A DNA stretch of 36,513 bases from Candidatus Daviesbacteria bacterium RIFCSPHIGHO2_02_FULL_43_12. Its GTDB lineage: Bacteria > Patescibacteriota > Microgenomatia > Daviesbacterales > UBA10151. Shown piece after piece: positions 27,369 through 36,513 of this stretch; the first letter of the stretch is position 1, and every line of letters begins with the position of its first letter. The stretch spans positions 120,661-157,173 of the forward strand of contig MFDD01000002.1 in NCBI GenBank assembly GCA_001776775.1. The letters run 5' to 3'. The position numbers and the translations under genes are program-made. The notes under the pieces were generated by a model. It had not been told where the DNA came from, made no database searches, and worked only from the letters and a program-made list of their open reading frames with translations.

Positions 27369-28133
27369 GTGAGAGTGAGAAGGAAGATTGTAATTAGTAT
27401 AGTAATCTTGCTTTTTGTTTTAGGATCTTTAGCAGTAGCTTCTTTTATCTCGGCTCAAATAGAACCTCCCCCCTTGATTGTCGCTAACTTTACTGATTTA
27501 AATAAAATCGAAAAGATCTCTAAATATAGGAGTTGTCAGGGGCATGTAACAGTTCCTCAGGACGAAAGAGAGACAAAAAGAAACATGAAGCATTATTTTT
27601 GGGTCAAACCCGAGTACAACAAGAGCAATACCGTAGAGATTTATTCGCCTTTTGAGGGTTATGTGACGGTTTTACGCACTGAACCAGAGCAAAATCTTGA
27701 AGGCGAAATAGGGATCATACCAGATAGAAAAATTTTTTCAATAATGCCGCCTATCGGAGTCTGGATGTTTAGCGTCCAACATATAGATGTCAAAAAAGAC
27801 TTAAAATTAGGCAGTAAAGTTAGTGCAGGAGAACTTATTGGCTATGCTGCTCTTTCTGAAAAAAGAGGAAACTCTTTTGATATCGTTTATGGAAAATTCG
27901 CTCTGATGCCAAAAAGAATCGATAATTGGACTGCGCCTTTTACCGGTCTTTATACAGTTTTTAACCATATGAGCGAAGCAGTGTTTACCCGATACCAACA
28001 AAAGGGTATCAAATCAAAAGAGGAGATAATTATTAGTAAGGAAGAAAGAGATCAAAGCCCTTGTCAATATAAAGATGCCGGTCCATATTTTGCCCCCGGG
28101 GAAAATATAGACGATTGGGCAGAACTTTATTAG
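27369..28133 (+). CDS. membrane-anchored protein, possibly lipoyl/M23-like beta-hairpin fold
   Basis: N-terminal TM helix; EIYSPFEGYVTVL...GSKVSAGELIGYAAL. Confidence 0.45.
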   Translation: MRVRRKIVISIVILLFVLGSLAVASFISAQIEPPPLIVANFTDLNKIEKISKYRSCQGHVTVPQDERETKRNMKHYFWVKPEYNKSNTVEIYSPFEGYVTVLRTEPEQNLEGEIGIIPDRKIFSIMPPIGVWMFSVQHIDVKKDLKLGSKVSAGELIGYAALSEKRGNSFDIVYGKFALMPKRIDNWTAPFTGLYTVFNHMSEAVFTRYQQKGIKSKEEIIISKEERDQSPCQYKDAGPYFAPGENIDDWAELY

Positions 28134-29455
28134 ATTCTGGGGAGCCTATATAGTTCGTCACCTGTTGGTTGAGGTCTAGTGCCACGGCGAACTTTTATTT
28201 TGCCATCCGTATCCCGAAAAGAGTCCTGATACATGACTGATCCGTTAGGCCAAATATGGTACCCAGGCATACAAGCCATGACGTCATGGTCCGCTGAGCC
28301 GTTCCACTCTCTATTTCTACCTGAGTAGCGAGAGATTCTACATTGATAAATCCCAGCCGGTAGATGATTTTTGGTAATTTCCTGACTTAAAACAGCCAGA
28401 CACTTTTTTTCAAATTCCAAACCATTGGGAGTTTCTTGATCGGCAAAAAGAAGAATTTGATTTAAATCATGGGGAACTCCTGCAGAAAACAGCTCCCTGG
28501 CTGCTGATGTTATAGAGTCCAGGTAGAGATCTAGGCTTTGTTTGGCCGTGAGTTCACCCATATTTACACTCAATCGAAACTGTCTACGCAAGGCCGGATC
28601 GGCTTGTGTTGCTTGAGCTATTTTCTGAGCAGCCCTTTTGGCTACAGCATTATTTTGTCTCCAACCGGCTGTCGTAATATGAATTGGAGAGAATGGAGAA
28701 GCCAAGGCTGTGAAGACATCACCATAGTCTGCCGGGGTCCCATCCTGATGCAATATTGTCGTATCCCGATAGTCAAACGGATCACTATCATAGTAATTGG
28801 TGATACTTCTTTTATGAGGCGTTAACAAGTCATCCTCCCGGAGGCCACTTTTACCCATTACTGCTGGGCGAACAGGCAAAAACGTGGGAGGATCTTGCTG
28901 CAGATACTCCCAGAGCACCTCACTAAGCTCTGCAAATTTATCAAAAAAATGCTCAGTCCCTTCACGAAGCGGGGCATTAGCCCAGGTGACGGATGCTTCG
29001 CGAAACTGCGCCAGAGTCACCCCGGTGTGGAGAGTGAGTCTGGCCTGCCACTCCTGATAGGCCTTTTGCCTCGGTCTTTCCGCCTCCCTTAAACTTTGAG
29101 CGATCTTGAGTACGGATACATAGGGCATAGCTTCGACTCTCGAAAATGCATCTATCGCACAAAAATCACATCCATGGCTACAGCCCTTGGTTACCTGAAT
29201 ATTTTTTATATCGTCCGGAGATTCAAAAATGCGATTACTCCTTAACTTAGCAAATAGATGAAGCTGAGGGGCTTCAACTGTAGGAAGCTGCGGCCTTAAG
29301 GCCAGCAAGGCAGCAGGATCACCCCTGTGGGTTACTTCATCAAGATAGGCCCTTAAAACTTCTCCTTGTTTTGATAACGGAAAACGCTGTCTTAAAAAGG
29401 CCTGAGCAATTTTATTTGTGACCCTTTCATCGGTTACTTGTCTGACTTCAACCAT
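28130..29455 (-). CDS. radical SAM protein
   Basis: VTKGCSHGCDFCAID (Cx3Cx2C); start revised to ATG 29455, 6 nt after TATAAT. Confidence 0.8.
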   Translation of the reverse strand: MVEVRQVTDERVTNKIAQAFLRQRFPLSKQGEVLRAYLDEVTHRGDPAALLALRPQLPTVEAPQLHLFAKLRSNRIFESPDDIKNIQVTKGCSHGCDFCAIDAFSRVEAMPYVSVLKIAQSLREAERPRQKAYQEWQARLTLHTGVTLAQFREASVTWANAPLREGTEHFFDKFAELSEVLWEYLQQDPPTFLPVRPAVMGKSGLREDDLLTPHKRSITNYYDSDPFDYRDTTILHQDGTPADYGDVFTALASPFSPIHITTAGWRQNNAVAKRAAQKIAQATQADPALRRQFRLSVNMGELTAKQSLDLYLDSITSAARELFSAGVPHDLNQILLFADQETPNGLEFEKKCLAVLSQEITKNHLPAGIYQCRISRYSGRNREWNGSADHDVMACMPGYHIWPNGSVMYQDSFRDTDGKIKVRRGTRPQPTGDELYRLPRI

Positions 29456-29504
29456 CTGTCTATTATAACTGAATAGATGTCTAAAAATCAAACTATAGGC
29501 TGCT

Positions 29505-30287
29505 CTAATTTGCCTTAAATAGAGTAATAGCCCGATCAGCGAGTGAAGTAATCATATCCTCACCCCAGACTCTGGAGATTAAGTCGAAAGTCGGTGGTTC
29601 CTGCATAAATAACCCCTGATAAAATTGTCGGTGGATTTCTGCTATAGATCGACCAGTCGCCAAGCCTATACCACTTATCAAACTATGTATATAACTTCTG
29701 TAAAATGGGTAGTCCAGGTCATTAAAACCTGTGGGCAAAAGTTCTCCAACTTCTCTGTCTGATAAATGAAAACTGTCCCTTAGTTTAGAAAGATTTGCTG
29801 CCAGTATCTGTCGTTTCCAGATGTTTATTATCCCTTCATTAAGTGACTGATAGAGCCTTTGCCCGGGCATTATTAGCTCGTAGCCAATTCTAACTCCTAA
29901 AACACCTTGTTGCTGACTATACAGCAAAGACTGATATGACGCCCCGTGTAGCATCTCCTCAGCAAGCATTGATAGAGTTTGTCCTCTGCCGGCCAAACGA
30001 ATGACCGCCGAATCTGACTCGCCGTAGTAAACCCCACCTGAGGAGGAAGATATATCCCTGTCGTACACGGAAGGCGGAAGAAAATGGATTCGATCTGGCT
30101 CGAGGAGATTTCCTTTGACGCTCAAAGCTTTTAGTTCCGGACCGAGGATCCCGTGTATAACATCGATAAATTTTCTCTGCTGCGGGGTTTTTGGCCGTTC
30201 TCCCCTCATCGGTCTGACTCCGATGTATCTAAATCGGGACTCAGCTGGGTAACCATTGGGGTACGGATGTAGAAGAGCTTCGCTCAT
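29505..30287 (-). CDS. hypothetical protein
   Basis: Start revised to ATG 30287, giving an ATGA overlap with the upstream gene; contains LAEEMLHGASYQ. Confidence 0.65.
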   Translation of the reverse strand: MSEALLHPYPNGYPAESRFRYIGVRPMRGERPKTPQQRKFIDVIHGILGPELKALSVKGNLLEPDRIHFLPPSVYDRDISSSSGGVYYGESDSAVIRLAGRGQTLSMLAEEMLHGASYQSLLYSQQQGVLGVRIGYELIMPGQRLYQSLNEGIINIWKRQILAANLSKLRDSFHLSDREVGELLPTGFNDLDYPFYRSYIHSLISGIGLATGRSIAEIHRQFYQGLFMQEPPTFDLISRVWGEDMITSLADRAITLFKAN

Positions 30288-31645
30288 TTTGGCTTTTCCA
30301 CAGGTTGCCCAGGGGCCCAACTACATTCTGGACATTCTTTGTGTTCGCGATGATCTTGATCATCTGGTTGCCAACCACATCTTCTACAAGTAATCTTCTG
30401 ACATTCACCCTCAGTTTTGCCTTTCAAGGCTAGACCACGTTTTCCAACCCCACCAGCTCTGCCTGGCAAGCCAAATTTCCCAACACTATTTGACAGACCT
30501 AGATAATTAATAAATCTTTTCGAGAAAGACGCAGAAACGCTGCCAAAAATATCAAAGTCTGCACCGGATATACCACAACCAGCACTTTTGGACAGAACCT
30601 GCTGAAAGGCAAGCCAATTGATCCGATCTTGAAGATTTGCTAAATAATATGCGTCTTGGGCAAAGGTCTTTGTAGACCCAAACATTCCTGAAGTTCCAAT
30701 AGTAATACCTTGATCCTTTTGATCCTCCCTTTTAACTGCCAGATCATTTTCCACCAAGACAGCTTTAAAGGCTTTGGTAATCTCTAAAGGGTCATGTGAC
30801 TCACGAAGCACTCGTGAGTAATTCATGGCCACAGGTAAGACATGTTGGAATACTCGCTCAAATTTATCTTCTTGCATAATTCCTTTACTAAACCCAAAGT
30901 CTTTTTCAAAAATTTGATTAACCTCTCTGGAATCGCCTTCAAGGATATGTTCTGTAAACCAAGCGTCGATCGGTCCTATTAGTCCATCCAGAAAATGTGG
31001 ATCTTTTTTCAAGGCGATGTCTTGGTATTGAGCGTAAGATAACTCTGATGAGAATCTAATAGTTCTGATAATCCAACCATGCTCTGAGTTGGGTATCTTT
31101 TCATAGATATCCACAAAGTTATCGCCATGGGTTGTGCCTTCAGCAATTCCTGCACCTGTTATTTGGACTCTTTTAGCTCCAATCGGAGCATCGACCAGGG
31201 ATTCAACTGCATTTTTCCATCCCGAAACATCAGCCTTATCCCGCTCTGGCTCTGGAGAGTTATTACTCTGAGACCATTCCAAACCCCTGTTTAACATATC
31301 CTCAAATGGTTCACCAGGAAACCGGGCGCTATAAATCTGCCCATCTTTGAGGTAATATTCAAATGCGCTTTTCCCAGCATGGTTGCGTTCCCGCAGACCA
31401 GTTTGAATCTGGCCATTAAGTTGATAGTCTTTATATCTTGTAATTTGGGAGGGGGTGGGGTTTTTCCTGGCAAATCTCAGCCAATGCACATAATCAAGAA
31501 CAGGGTTCATATTGTTGGTAACGAGTTTCTCTCTTTTTGTCCTGAGCACTTGGCAAAAACGCTCTGTATGAAATTCGACTTCCTCTATCTCGTTCTTAAA
31601 ATTGGGTAGCGGCAGATTAATATTTATCGATCCTTCAGCTTTCAT
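30284..31645 (-). CDS. hypothetical protein with C-terminal zinc-ribbon-like motif
   Basis: C-terminal CQKITCRRCGWQPDDQDHREHKECPECSW. Confidence 0.7.
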   Translation of the reverse strand: MKAEGSININLPLPNFKNEIEEVEFHTERFCQVLRTKREKLVTNNMNPVLDYVHWLRFARKNPTPSQITRYKDYQLNGQIQTGLRERNHAGKSAFEYYLKDGQIYSARFPGEPFEDMLNRGLEWSQSNNSPEPERDKADVSGWKNAVESLVDAPIGAKRVQITGAGIAEGTTHGDNFVDIYEKIPNSEHGWIIRTIRFSSELSYAQYQDIALKKDPHFLDGLIGPIDAWFTEHILEGDSREVNQIFEKDFGFSKGIMQEDKFERVFQHVLPVAMNYSRVLRESHDPLEITKAFKAVLVENDLAVKREDQKDQGITIGTSGMFGSTKTFAQDAYYLANLQDRINWLAFQQVLSKSAGCGISGADFDIFGSVSASFSKRFINYLGLSNSVGKFGLPGRAGGVGKRGLALKGKTEGECQKITCRRCGWQPDDQDHREHKECPECSWAPGQPVEKPK

Positions 31646-31675
31646 ATATTAAATATTTTTTATAGCCTCTCAGAA

Positions 31676-32485
31676 TTACTCTGTTGGAAATGTCATCACA
31701 AAACGAAAGGCAGAAGTTAGATTGACCGGATGCTTGGCATATTTACTCTCAACTACCAAGGCTTCCGGGACAGCCTCTAAATGATTCAGACCTCCTTGAT
31801 CGTAATCCCCGGCTCTAAATAGCAGATAGGCAGCTGGGGTTACTGGAATCATGGGAAAATTAGCATCTCCCGTTGGTCGAAGTTGCAGAGTTTTGCCACG
31901 AACCCACTCCGCAGTTCCACGGGCTACTCCAATTGGTAAGCTACTTGCTGCCTGCACTAGTTCTAAATATGAGGGTAATCTAGGTTTAACCCCCTCCTCT
32001 GAGCCATTAAGGGCCTGTGCTAACCTGGAAAAAAGCTTGGTTCTTGCGTCAGGAGACAGGCCAAGCCTTGATGTAGGGGGTACCTCAAGATCCTGAGCCG
32101 CTTCTCCCCCCTGTTGCTCTCTTATTCCTTGGATCAAAGACCCAATGAAAGAACTATCTCCTAAGTCACCCCCGGCACTGGGGAGCTCTGTAGGATCAAT
32201 TAAAGCCCAGACAGGTCCTTGTTTAGTGCCTCCTCTAACTCTCGCCTCAGGATCTGATCTGTCGATGGTATATCCCCAAGCCGGATGGAGGTTGAACTGC
32301 CCATATTGCCGACCGGGTACAAAGCTTCCATTTTCGAAGACGGTTGGAACAAGGTCTAATCCTAAACCCCGACTCCTGGCTAGGATTTTTAAGAGTTGAT
32401 CTGGCGGCCTAGCAATCTCCCCCTTTGGTGATAACAAGTCTTTTGCTGTTGGTCGAAAACCGGCTTGATCAGAGTCTCTAAGCAT
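31676..32485 (-). CDS. hypothetical protein
   Basis: 269-aa ORF overlapping the cobQ stop by 8 bp, same strand. Confidence 0.65.
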   Translation of the reverse strand: MLRDSDQAGFRPTAKDLLSPKGEIARPPDQLLKILARSRGLGLDLVPTVFENGSFVPGRQYGQFNLHPAWGYTIDRSDPEARVRGGTKQGPVWALIDPTELPSAGGDLGDSSFIGSLIQGIREQQGGEAAQDLEVPPTSRLGLSPDARTKLFSRLAQALNGSEEGVKPRLPSYLELVQAASSLPIGVARGTAEWVRGKTLQLRPTGDANFPMIPVTPAAYLLFRAGDYDQGGLNHLEAVPEALVVESKYAKHPVNLTSAFRFVMTFPTE

Positions 32486-33965
32486 GGTTCTCCTTATTAA
32501 AAATTTTGTAAAGCAAATTCATATCCAGATTGCTCCTGACGAGATCAGCCAAGGTGTCGTATTTATCTTGTTTAGCAGCAATAGTCTTTTGGCTGGTAAG
32601 TTTTTTCCCGGTTTTATGAGCCAGGTTTCCTAGGATCAATGTTCGAAAATTATAATTTTTAAAGATATCATGCAGGTAAGTTCCTAAGACCCAACCCTTT
32701 TGATCGAAACTTACCTTTACTCCCTGCTTTGTGGTCTGACCCATATGAATCTCGAAACCCTTAACGTCCAGATTTGCCGCCCCTTTGAGCATTGCAACGC
32801 CGGAAGAGATCTTTATTTTGGTCTGCTTGGTAACTTTTTTCTGAGCAAAGACTGTTTCGGTATCCAGTAGACCAAGACCGGCGACTCTTTGTTCGTTGGA
32901 CTCTACTGAATGCGGGTCTCGGATGATCTTTCCTAACATCTGGAAGCCACCGCAGATGCCAATGATAGCTTTACCCGCTTCTGCATGATTAAGAATCAAT
33001 TTTTTAAAGCCTGCCTCTTCCAGCCAATGCAGATCGGAGATGGTATTTTTAGTTCCCGGAAGGATGATTAAATCTGGATCACCAATACCTATAACATTTG
33101 AGACAAAACGGGTTTGGACACCTGGTTCCTCAAAAAGCGGATCAAAATCGGGAGAGTTTTGTAGACCAGGAGTGCGGATAATGACTAGATCTAAGACTAT
33201 AGCCCTTCTTGTCGTACTTTTGTCTTTTAAAAACCAAGTATCTTCATCGGCGATACCGTGATTTTGCATCAAGGGAACTACTCCCAAAACGGGTACTCCT
33301 GTAATTCTGGTCAACTCTCTGCAAGCTGACTCTAAGTGCCTTTTTTCTCCTTGATATTTATTGATGACAATCCCCTGAATTAGCTGAGAGGCTTTTGGGT
33401 CGTGCCTTTTGAGAATCGAGATCGTGCCTTCAAGTGAGGCAAAGACGCCTCCTTGATCTATATCTCCCACTAGGATCACCGGAGACTTAGCATATTTGGC
33501 GATCTTTAAATTTACAACATCACTACTGATAAAACTTGGTTCGGCCGGGCTGGCTGCACCTTCTAAAATAATCACTTCGTGGCAACCAGCAAGATTTTCA
33601 AAACTCTGTTTAACCACAGACCATAAACCATCTTTGTCAGTGTAATACTTGGCAATTTGGGTAGGGCTTGCCAGCTTGCCTTTAATTATTACCTGCGGTT
33701 TTTGATTATGCTGGGGCTTAATCAGAAATGGGTTCATGTTCGCCTCTGGTTCGACCCCAGCCGCCTGAGCTTGAGCAATTTGGCTAATCGCAATCTCTTC
33801 TCTATTGGCTGTAACTCCGGAATTAAGAGAAATATTTATGGCCTTAAAAGGGGCAATGTCTAGGCCGTCCTGATAAAGAATTCTGCAAAGAGCCGTCGCC
33901 AGCAGACTTTTTCCCACGCCCGAGGCCGTGCCTTGGACCATCAATGTTTTTACTTTTCTATTCAT
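32478..33965 (-). CDS. cobQ: cobyric acid synthase (CobQ)
   Basis: MVQGTASGVGKSLLATALCRIL; PFKAINISLNSGVT...QAAGVEPEANMNPFLIKP; GATase GICGGFQMLG; GTYLHDIF. Confidence 0.9.
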   Translation of the reverse strand: MNRKVKTLMVQGTASGVGKSLLATALCRILYQDGLDIAPFKAINISLNSGVTANREEIAISQIAQAQAAGVEPEANMNPFLIKPQHNQKPQVIIKGKLASPTQIAKYYTDKDGLWSVVKQSFENLAGCHEVIILEGAASPAEPSFISSDVVNLKIAKYAKSPVILVGDIDQGGVFASLEGTISILKRHDPKASQLIQGIVINKYQGEKRHLESACRELTRITGVPVLGVVPLMQNHGIADEDTWFLKDKSTTRRAIVLDLVIIRTPGLQNSPDFDPLFEEPGVQTRFVSNVIGIGDPDLIILPGTKNTISDLHWLEEAGFKKLILNHAEAGKAIIGICGGFQMLGKIIRDPHSVESNEQRVAGLGLLDTETVFAQKKVTKQTKIKISSGVAMLKGAANLDVKGFEIHMGQTTKQGVKVSFDQKGWVLGTYLHDIFKNYNFRTLILGNLAHKTGKKLTSQKTIAAKQDKYDTLADLVRSNLDMNLLYKIFNKENHA

Positions 33966-33999
33966 ATAGTAATTTTCTGGAGCAAAGAAACTTGAAGAT

Positions 34000-34025
34000 A
34001 AAAAAAGCTTCCCGAAACGAGAAGC
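34000..34025 (-). terminator. intrinsic terminator in the cobQ leader
   Basis: Minus strand GCTTCTC-GTTTC-GGGAAGC-TTTTTTT; overlaps an alternative hairpin AAGCC...GGCTT (34022-34042). Confidence 0.75.
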
Positions 34026-34070
34026 CTGAAGTTATCCGGCTTTCCTTTGCTCGAAGGATAAATCCTAATG

Positions 34071-34142
34071 GTCAAAGGTCTGCGATCTGACTTTTACAGT
34101 TACGGCATAGCGCTGAGTGACACAGCTTTCGGACCCTTTGAC
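34071..34142 (-). ncRNA. cobalamin riboswitch-like aptamer upstream of cobQ
   Basis: Closing stem GTCAAAGGgTC/GACCTTTGAC; CCGAAAGCTG-TGTCACT-CAGCGCTATGCCGTAACTGTAAAAGTCAGA resembles conserved cobalamin riboswitch core segments. Confidence 0.7.
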
Positions 34143-34214
34143 TAGTTATTTAGTTGTCAAGAGAATATAGCATATGGTATCTATGCTTAGTCAATACACT
34201 ATATACTGTGTAGG

Positions 34215-34742
34215 TTAAGTGGAGGGTCGCTTTGGAGATCGATCTAAGCCTACTATACCATTACGCGCCCAGTAAACAAGACTGGGGCCATTAAATAAAA
34301 GCCTATGCTGAATTTGCTGTCTTTGCGGCGTAAGAAAGCGGGAGGTAATCGCAATCTCATCCAACCGAGCGGAGCTTCTTCTGGCTGGCATAGTATAATC
34401 GACAGAGAACTGAAGGGTTTCGCTAGTTCGGCTTAAATTCATGTTAATTACACGAGCGGCTAAAGGTTTATCCGGATTCATGTCACTTGTGACAACCGTT
34501 TCCATTCCGCCGATTATCAGACATCCTCCCAGTCTTGGAGGGTGGCCAACTTGAAGAATATATTCTCCGACCATTACCCTCCATTGTTCTATTATCGGGT
34601 CGGAATGTGTATCTGCCCACTGAGCTCTTGCTGAGGCGTCCGCCTCTTTGATCAGCTCGGCGTATCCTAATTCTAAAAGTTGATGATACTCTGTGTCATT
34701 TAGGCGCTGAGGTGGAGGAGCGGTGGTTTCTTTATTGCTCAT
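34215..34742 (-). CDS. hypothetical protein
   Basis: 175-aa ORF. Confidence 0.55.
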   Translation of the reverse strand: MSNKETTAPPPQRLNDTEYHQLLELGYAELIKEADASARAQWADTHSDPIIEQWRVMVGEYILQVGHPPRLGGCLIIGGMETVVTSDMNPDKPLAARVINMNLSRTSETLQFSVDYTMPARRSSARLDEIAITSRFLTPQRQQIQHRLLFNGPSLVYWARNGIVGLDRSPKRPST

Positions 34743-34819
34743 ATCCTTTTATTTATGTTTATGGGCTCTATAGGCTAAGTGAAGTATAACATTTTAAGGC
34801 TGAATTTGTTTGAAGTTTT

Positions 34820-35134
34820 TTAGGGACGTCTCTGACCTCCGGATAGATAGCCTTCAAGATATGCTATCATCTCGCCTCTTAGACCCTCCGGGGTGACCCT
34901 CTCTAGCTGCCCGTTAAATCTACTCCGCGCCAATAACCTATACGAATACGCCAGCTGCCTTCCGGCTGGACCGGTTAACGACCTCAGCGAATGACGCGCC
35001 CACATAACCCTTTCCGGACCTGGTAGCGGATCAAGGGTGTTTCCCAGAATATATATTGACAGAACTCTTTCGGCCGCTCTATCAATCGGAGGATTGGTGT
35101 CAGTTCGGCCACCTGATGACCTCTCGTTGGACAT
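34820..35134 (-). CDS. hypothetical protein
   Basis: 104-aa ORF, Arg-rich. Confidence 0.45.
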   Translation of the reverse strand: MSNERSSGGRTDTNPPIDRAAERVLSIYILGNTLDPLPGPERVMWARHSLRSLTGPAGRQLAYSYRLLARSRFNGQLERVTPEGLRGEMIAYLEGYLSGGQRRP

Positions 35135-35201
35135 AAAATATATTAAACCCTAAAGGCATTAGGCAAGTGTAAAAAATGAGTAAGGCTTGGGTAATTTGGG
35201 T

Positions 35202-35630
35202 TTAGACCTTTATTTTGTATCTCTTAATATATTTCTTTCCTGATTTTAAGGTGTAAGAGACTTCCAAACGCATATTCTTTAGACCGGTGTGATACCGGCA
35301 AACATTTTTAGAACAAGTCCCAAAAAGCAGCTCGACAGAAGTATTCGATCCATTTAAATTGAGAACCCCCATTGCACCCTCTTGCTGTGTCGAGGTGTTA
35401 TAGGTCAAAGAGTACGAAACGGAGGCGGCGTTTTGGAGGTTAGAAAAATAGACAACCAAAGCTCTTCTGTCTTTTCGTAACCTGGGGGTAACATTAATAC
35501 CGGAACTAGTAACTAAGCCTGTCGCTGGTTTGGAGATAGATCGAGCAGCTTGAGGTAAAAGTTTGGCTTCGGCTGTTTGGAGTAAAGAAAAAAATACTAA
35601 CAAGGTCAAAAAGACTACTAATTTTTTCAT
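35202..35630 (-). CDS. secreted hypothetical protein
   Basis: Start revised to ATG 35630; signal peptide MKKLVVFLTLLVFFSLLQTAEA. Confidence 0.65.
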   Translation of the reverse strand: MKKLVVFLTLLVFFSLLQTAEAKLLPQAARSISKPATGLVTSSGINVTPRLRKDRRALVVYFSNLQNAASVSYSLTYNTSTQQEGAMGVLNLNGSNTSVELLFGTCSKNVCRYHTGLKNMRLEVSYTLKSGKKYIKRYKIKV

Positions 35631-35664
35631 TGTTAAAATCACTCTAGCATACTATACTGGTAAA

Positions 35665-36270
35665 GTGAATAAAATAACTCTGGCACTAGTGGTTTTGGTA
35701 GTGCTTTCGCTAGTTTACGTCTGGAAGATACTCTATAGTTATCCCAAAGCGAGCTTAGCTTCCCCTGAGGGGATCAGTCAGGCTGTTAAAGCGGTGCCTT
35801 CCCAAACTTTAAAATCATATACAGATCCCAGCGGCTTTGAGTTTAGCTACCCTGATAATTTATCCTTAGCAAATAACGAAGCGACCGATAGTTCAACCTA
35901 TGCTGATATCGGTTTAACTTTTAAAGGTGTTGCCGGAGACTTAAGTTTAAAGATCAAGGATAGTAAATTAAAAACCATCGAAGAATGGGCTAAATCTATC
36001 TCTGATCAAACACCAATACCAGCCAAGCTCGGGACTTTACAGGCTTTAGAGCTAAACTTAGGTGAAAAGATAGTACTCGGAAGCTTGGATTCTGGAGTAT
36101 TATTTACTGTGGAAACTACTTTTGGAGACAAAAAAGATTTTTGGAAGAGTATTTATGCCAGTTTCCTCCAGGATTTTTCTTTTGCCCAACCAACCAAAGA
36201 AACTACTACCTCAGTAGACAATTCGTCTGATCAGGGAATCTCTTTTGAAGGCGAAGAGGTGGTGGATTAA
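35665..36270 (+). CDS. membrane-anchored hypothetical protein
   Basis: Start revised to GTG 35665, 6 nt after TATACT; N-terminal TM helix; FEFSYPDNL segment. Confidence 0.6.
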   Translation: MNKITLALVVLVVLSLVYVWKILYSYPKASLASPEGISQAVKAVPSQTLKSYTDPSGFEFSYPDNLSLANNEATDSSTYADIGLTFKGVAGDLSLKIKDSKLKTIEEWAKSISDQTPIPAKLGTLQALELNLGEKIVLGSLDSGVLFTVETTFGDKKDFWKSIYASFLQDFSFAQPTKETTTSVDNSSDQGISFEGEEVVD

Positions 36271-36275
36271 CGAAT

Positions 36276-36512
36276 CTATAGCTTTGTAGAAGGAGAGAGG
36301 TCGATGATCTCGGTAGCTTTTAAAACAGCTGTCCTAGTATCCAGTTTTCCTTTGACTAGAACTTTATGATCCATTAGACCAGCCACAGTCTGGTTTAGAG
36401 GAAGTTCGATGGTATAAACTTGATCCGTGGAGGTAAGCAGAAAAAGCCTGTCGTTGCTGCCCGCTAATGTTCCGGTAAAAGTAGTTTTACCCAAAAAGGC
36501 ATTGGGAACCAC
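36276..36512 (-). CDS. hypothetical protein, truncated at window edge
   Basis: ORF runs to the window end. Confidence 0.4.
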   Translation of the reverse strand: MVPNAFLGKTTFTGTLAGSNDRLFLLTSTDQVYTIELPLNQTVAGLMDHKVLVKGKLDTRTAVLKATEIIDLSPSTKL

Positions 36513-36513
36513 C

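Noticed and set aside
31851-32399. Plus-strand ORFs 31851..32096 and 32145..32399
   Set aside because: Antisense to a long co-operonic gene; Ser/Pro-rich shadow ORFs
1-36513. CRISPR array or alternative genetic code
   Set aside because: No regularly spaced identical repeats seen; TGA acts as a normal stop in many well-supported genes

Overview
AT-rich bacterial window, probably from a Patescibacteria/CPR-like genome (inferred from gene content). (1) 1-17.1 kb is a T4SS/conjugation-like region: a 5'-truncated VirD4/TraG-like coupling ATPase, a replication-relaxation-like protein, and a plus-strand operon of VirB2-like pilin, VirB2-VirB6 fusion, PrgI, TraC-like protein, VirB4 and M23 peptidase. 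(2) Opposite to it, 2.7-11.4 kb holds a seven-gene minus-strand operon: a MoxR-like AAA+ ATPase, a VWA protein with an HEAGHH motif, and five paralogous unknown proteins. The five share an N-terminal 'INIKDL' box, internal 'LFP...W' helical repeats and a C-terminal 'LPxxRKF' tail; all seven proteins end in [RK]xF. This is my main candidate for an undescribed system. (3) 17.1-24.9 kb is a defence/cargo cluster: DUF3644-like protein with a HEPN-type RNxxxH motif, Type III restriction-modification (mod/res), XRE regulator, single-HKD PLD protein and Fic protein. (4) 26.5-36.5 kb appears chromosomal and becomes visibly more GC-rich after about 28 kb. It includes a cobyric acid synthase (CobQ) gene preceded by what looks like a compact cobalamin riboswitch with a terminator/antiterminator, followed by three unknown genes and a radical SAM gene. 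Many genes have a -10 hexamer 6-9 nt upstream of the start codon, which implies leaderless transcripts. Two small ORFs below the supplied track's size cutoff were found by hand. All assignments are motif-based; no searches were run.
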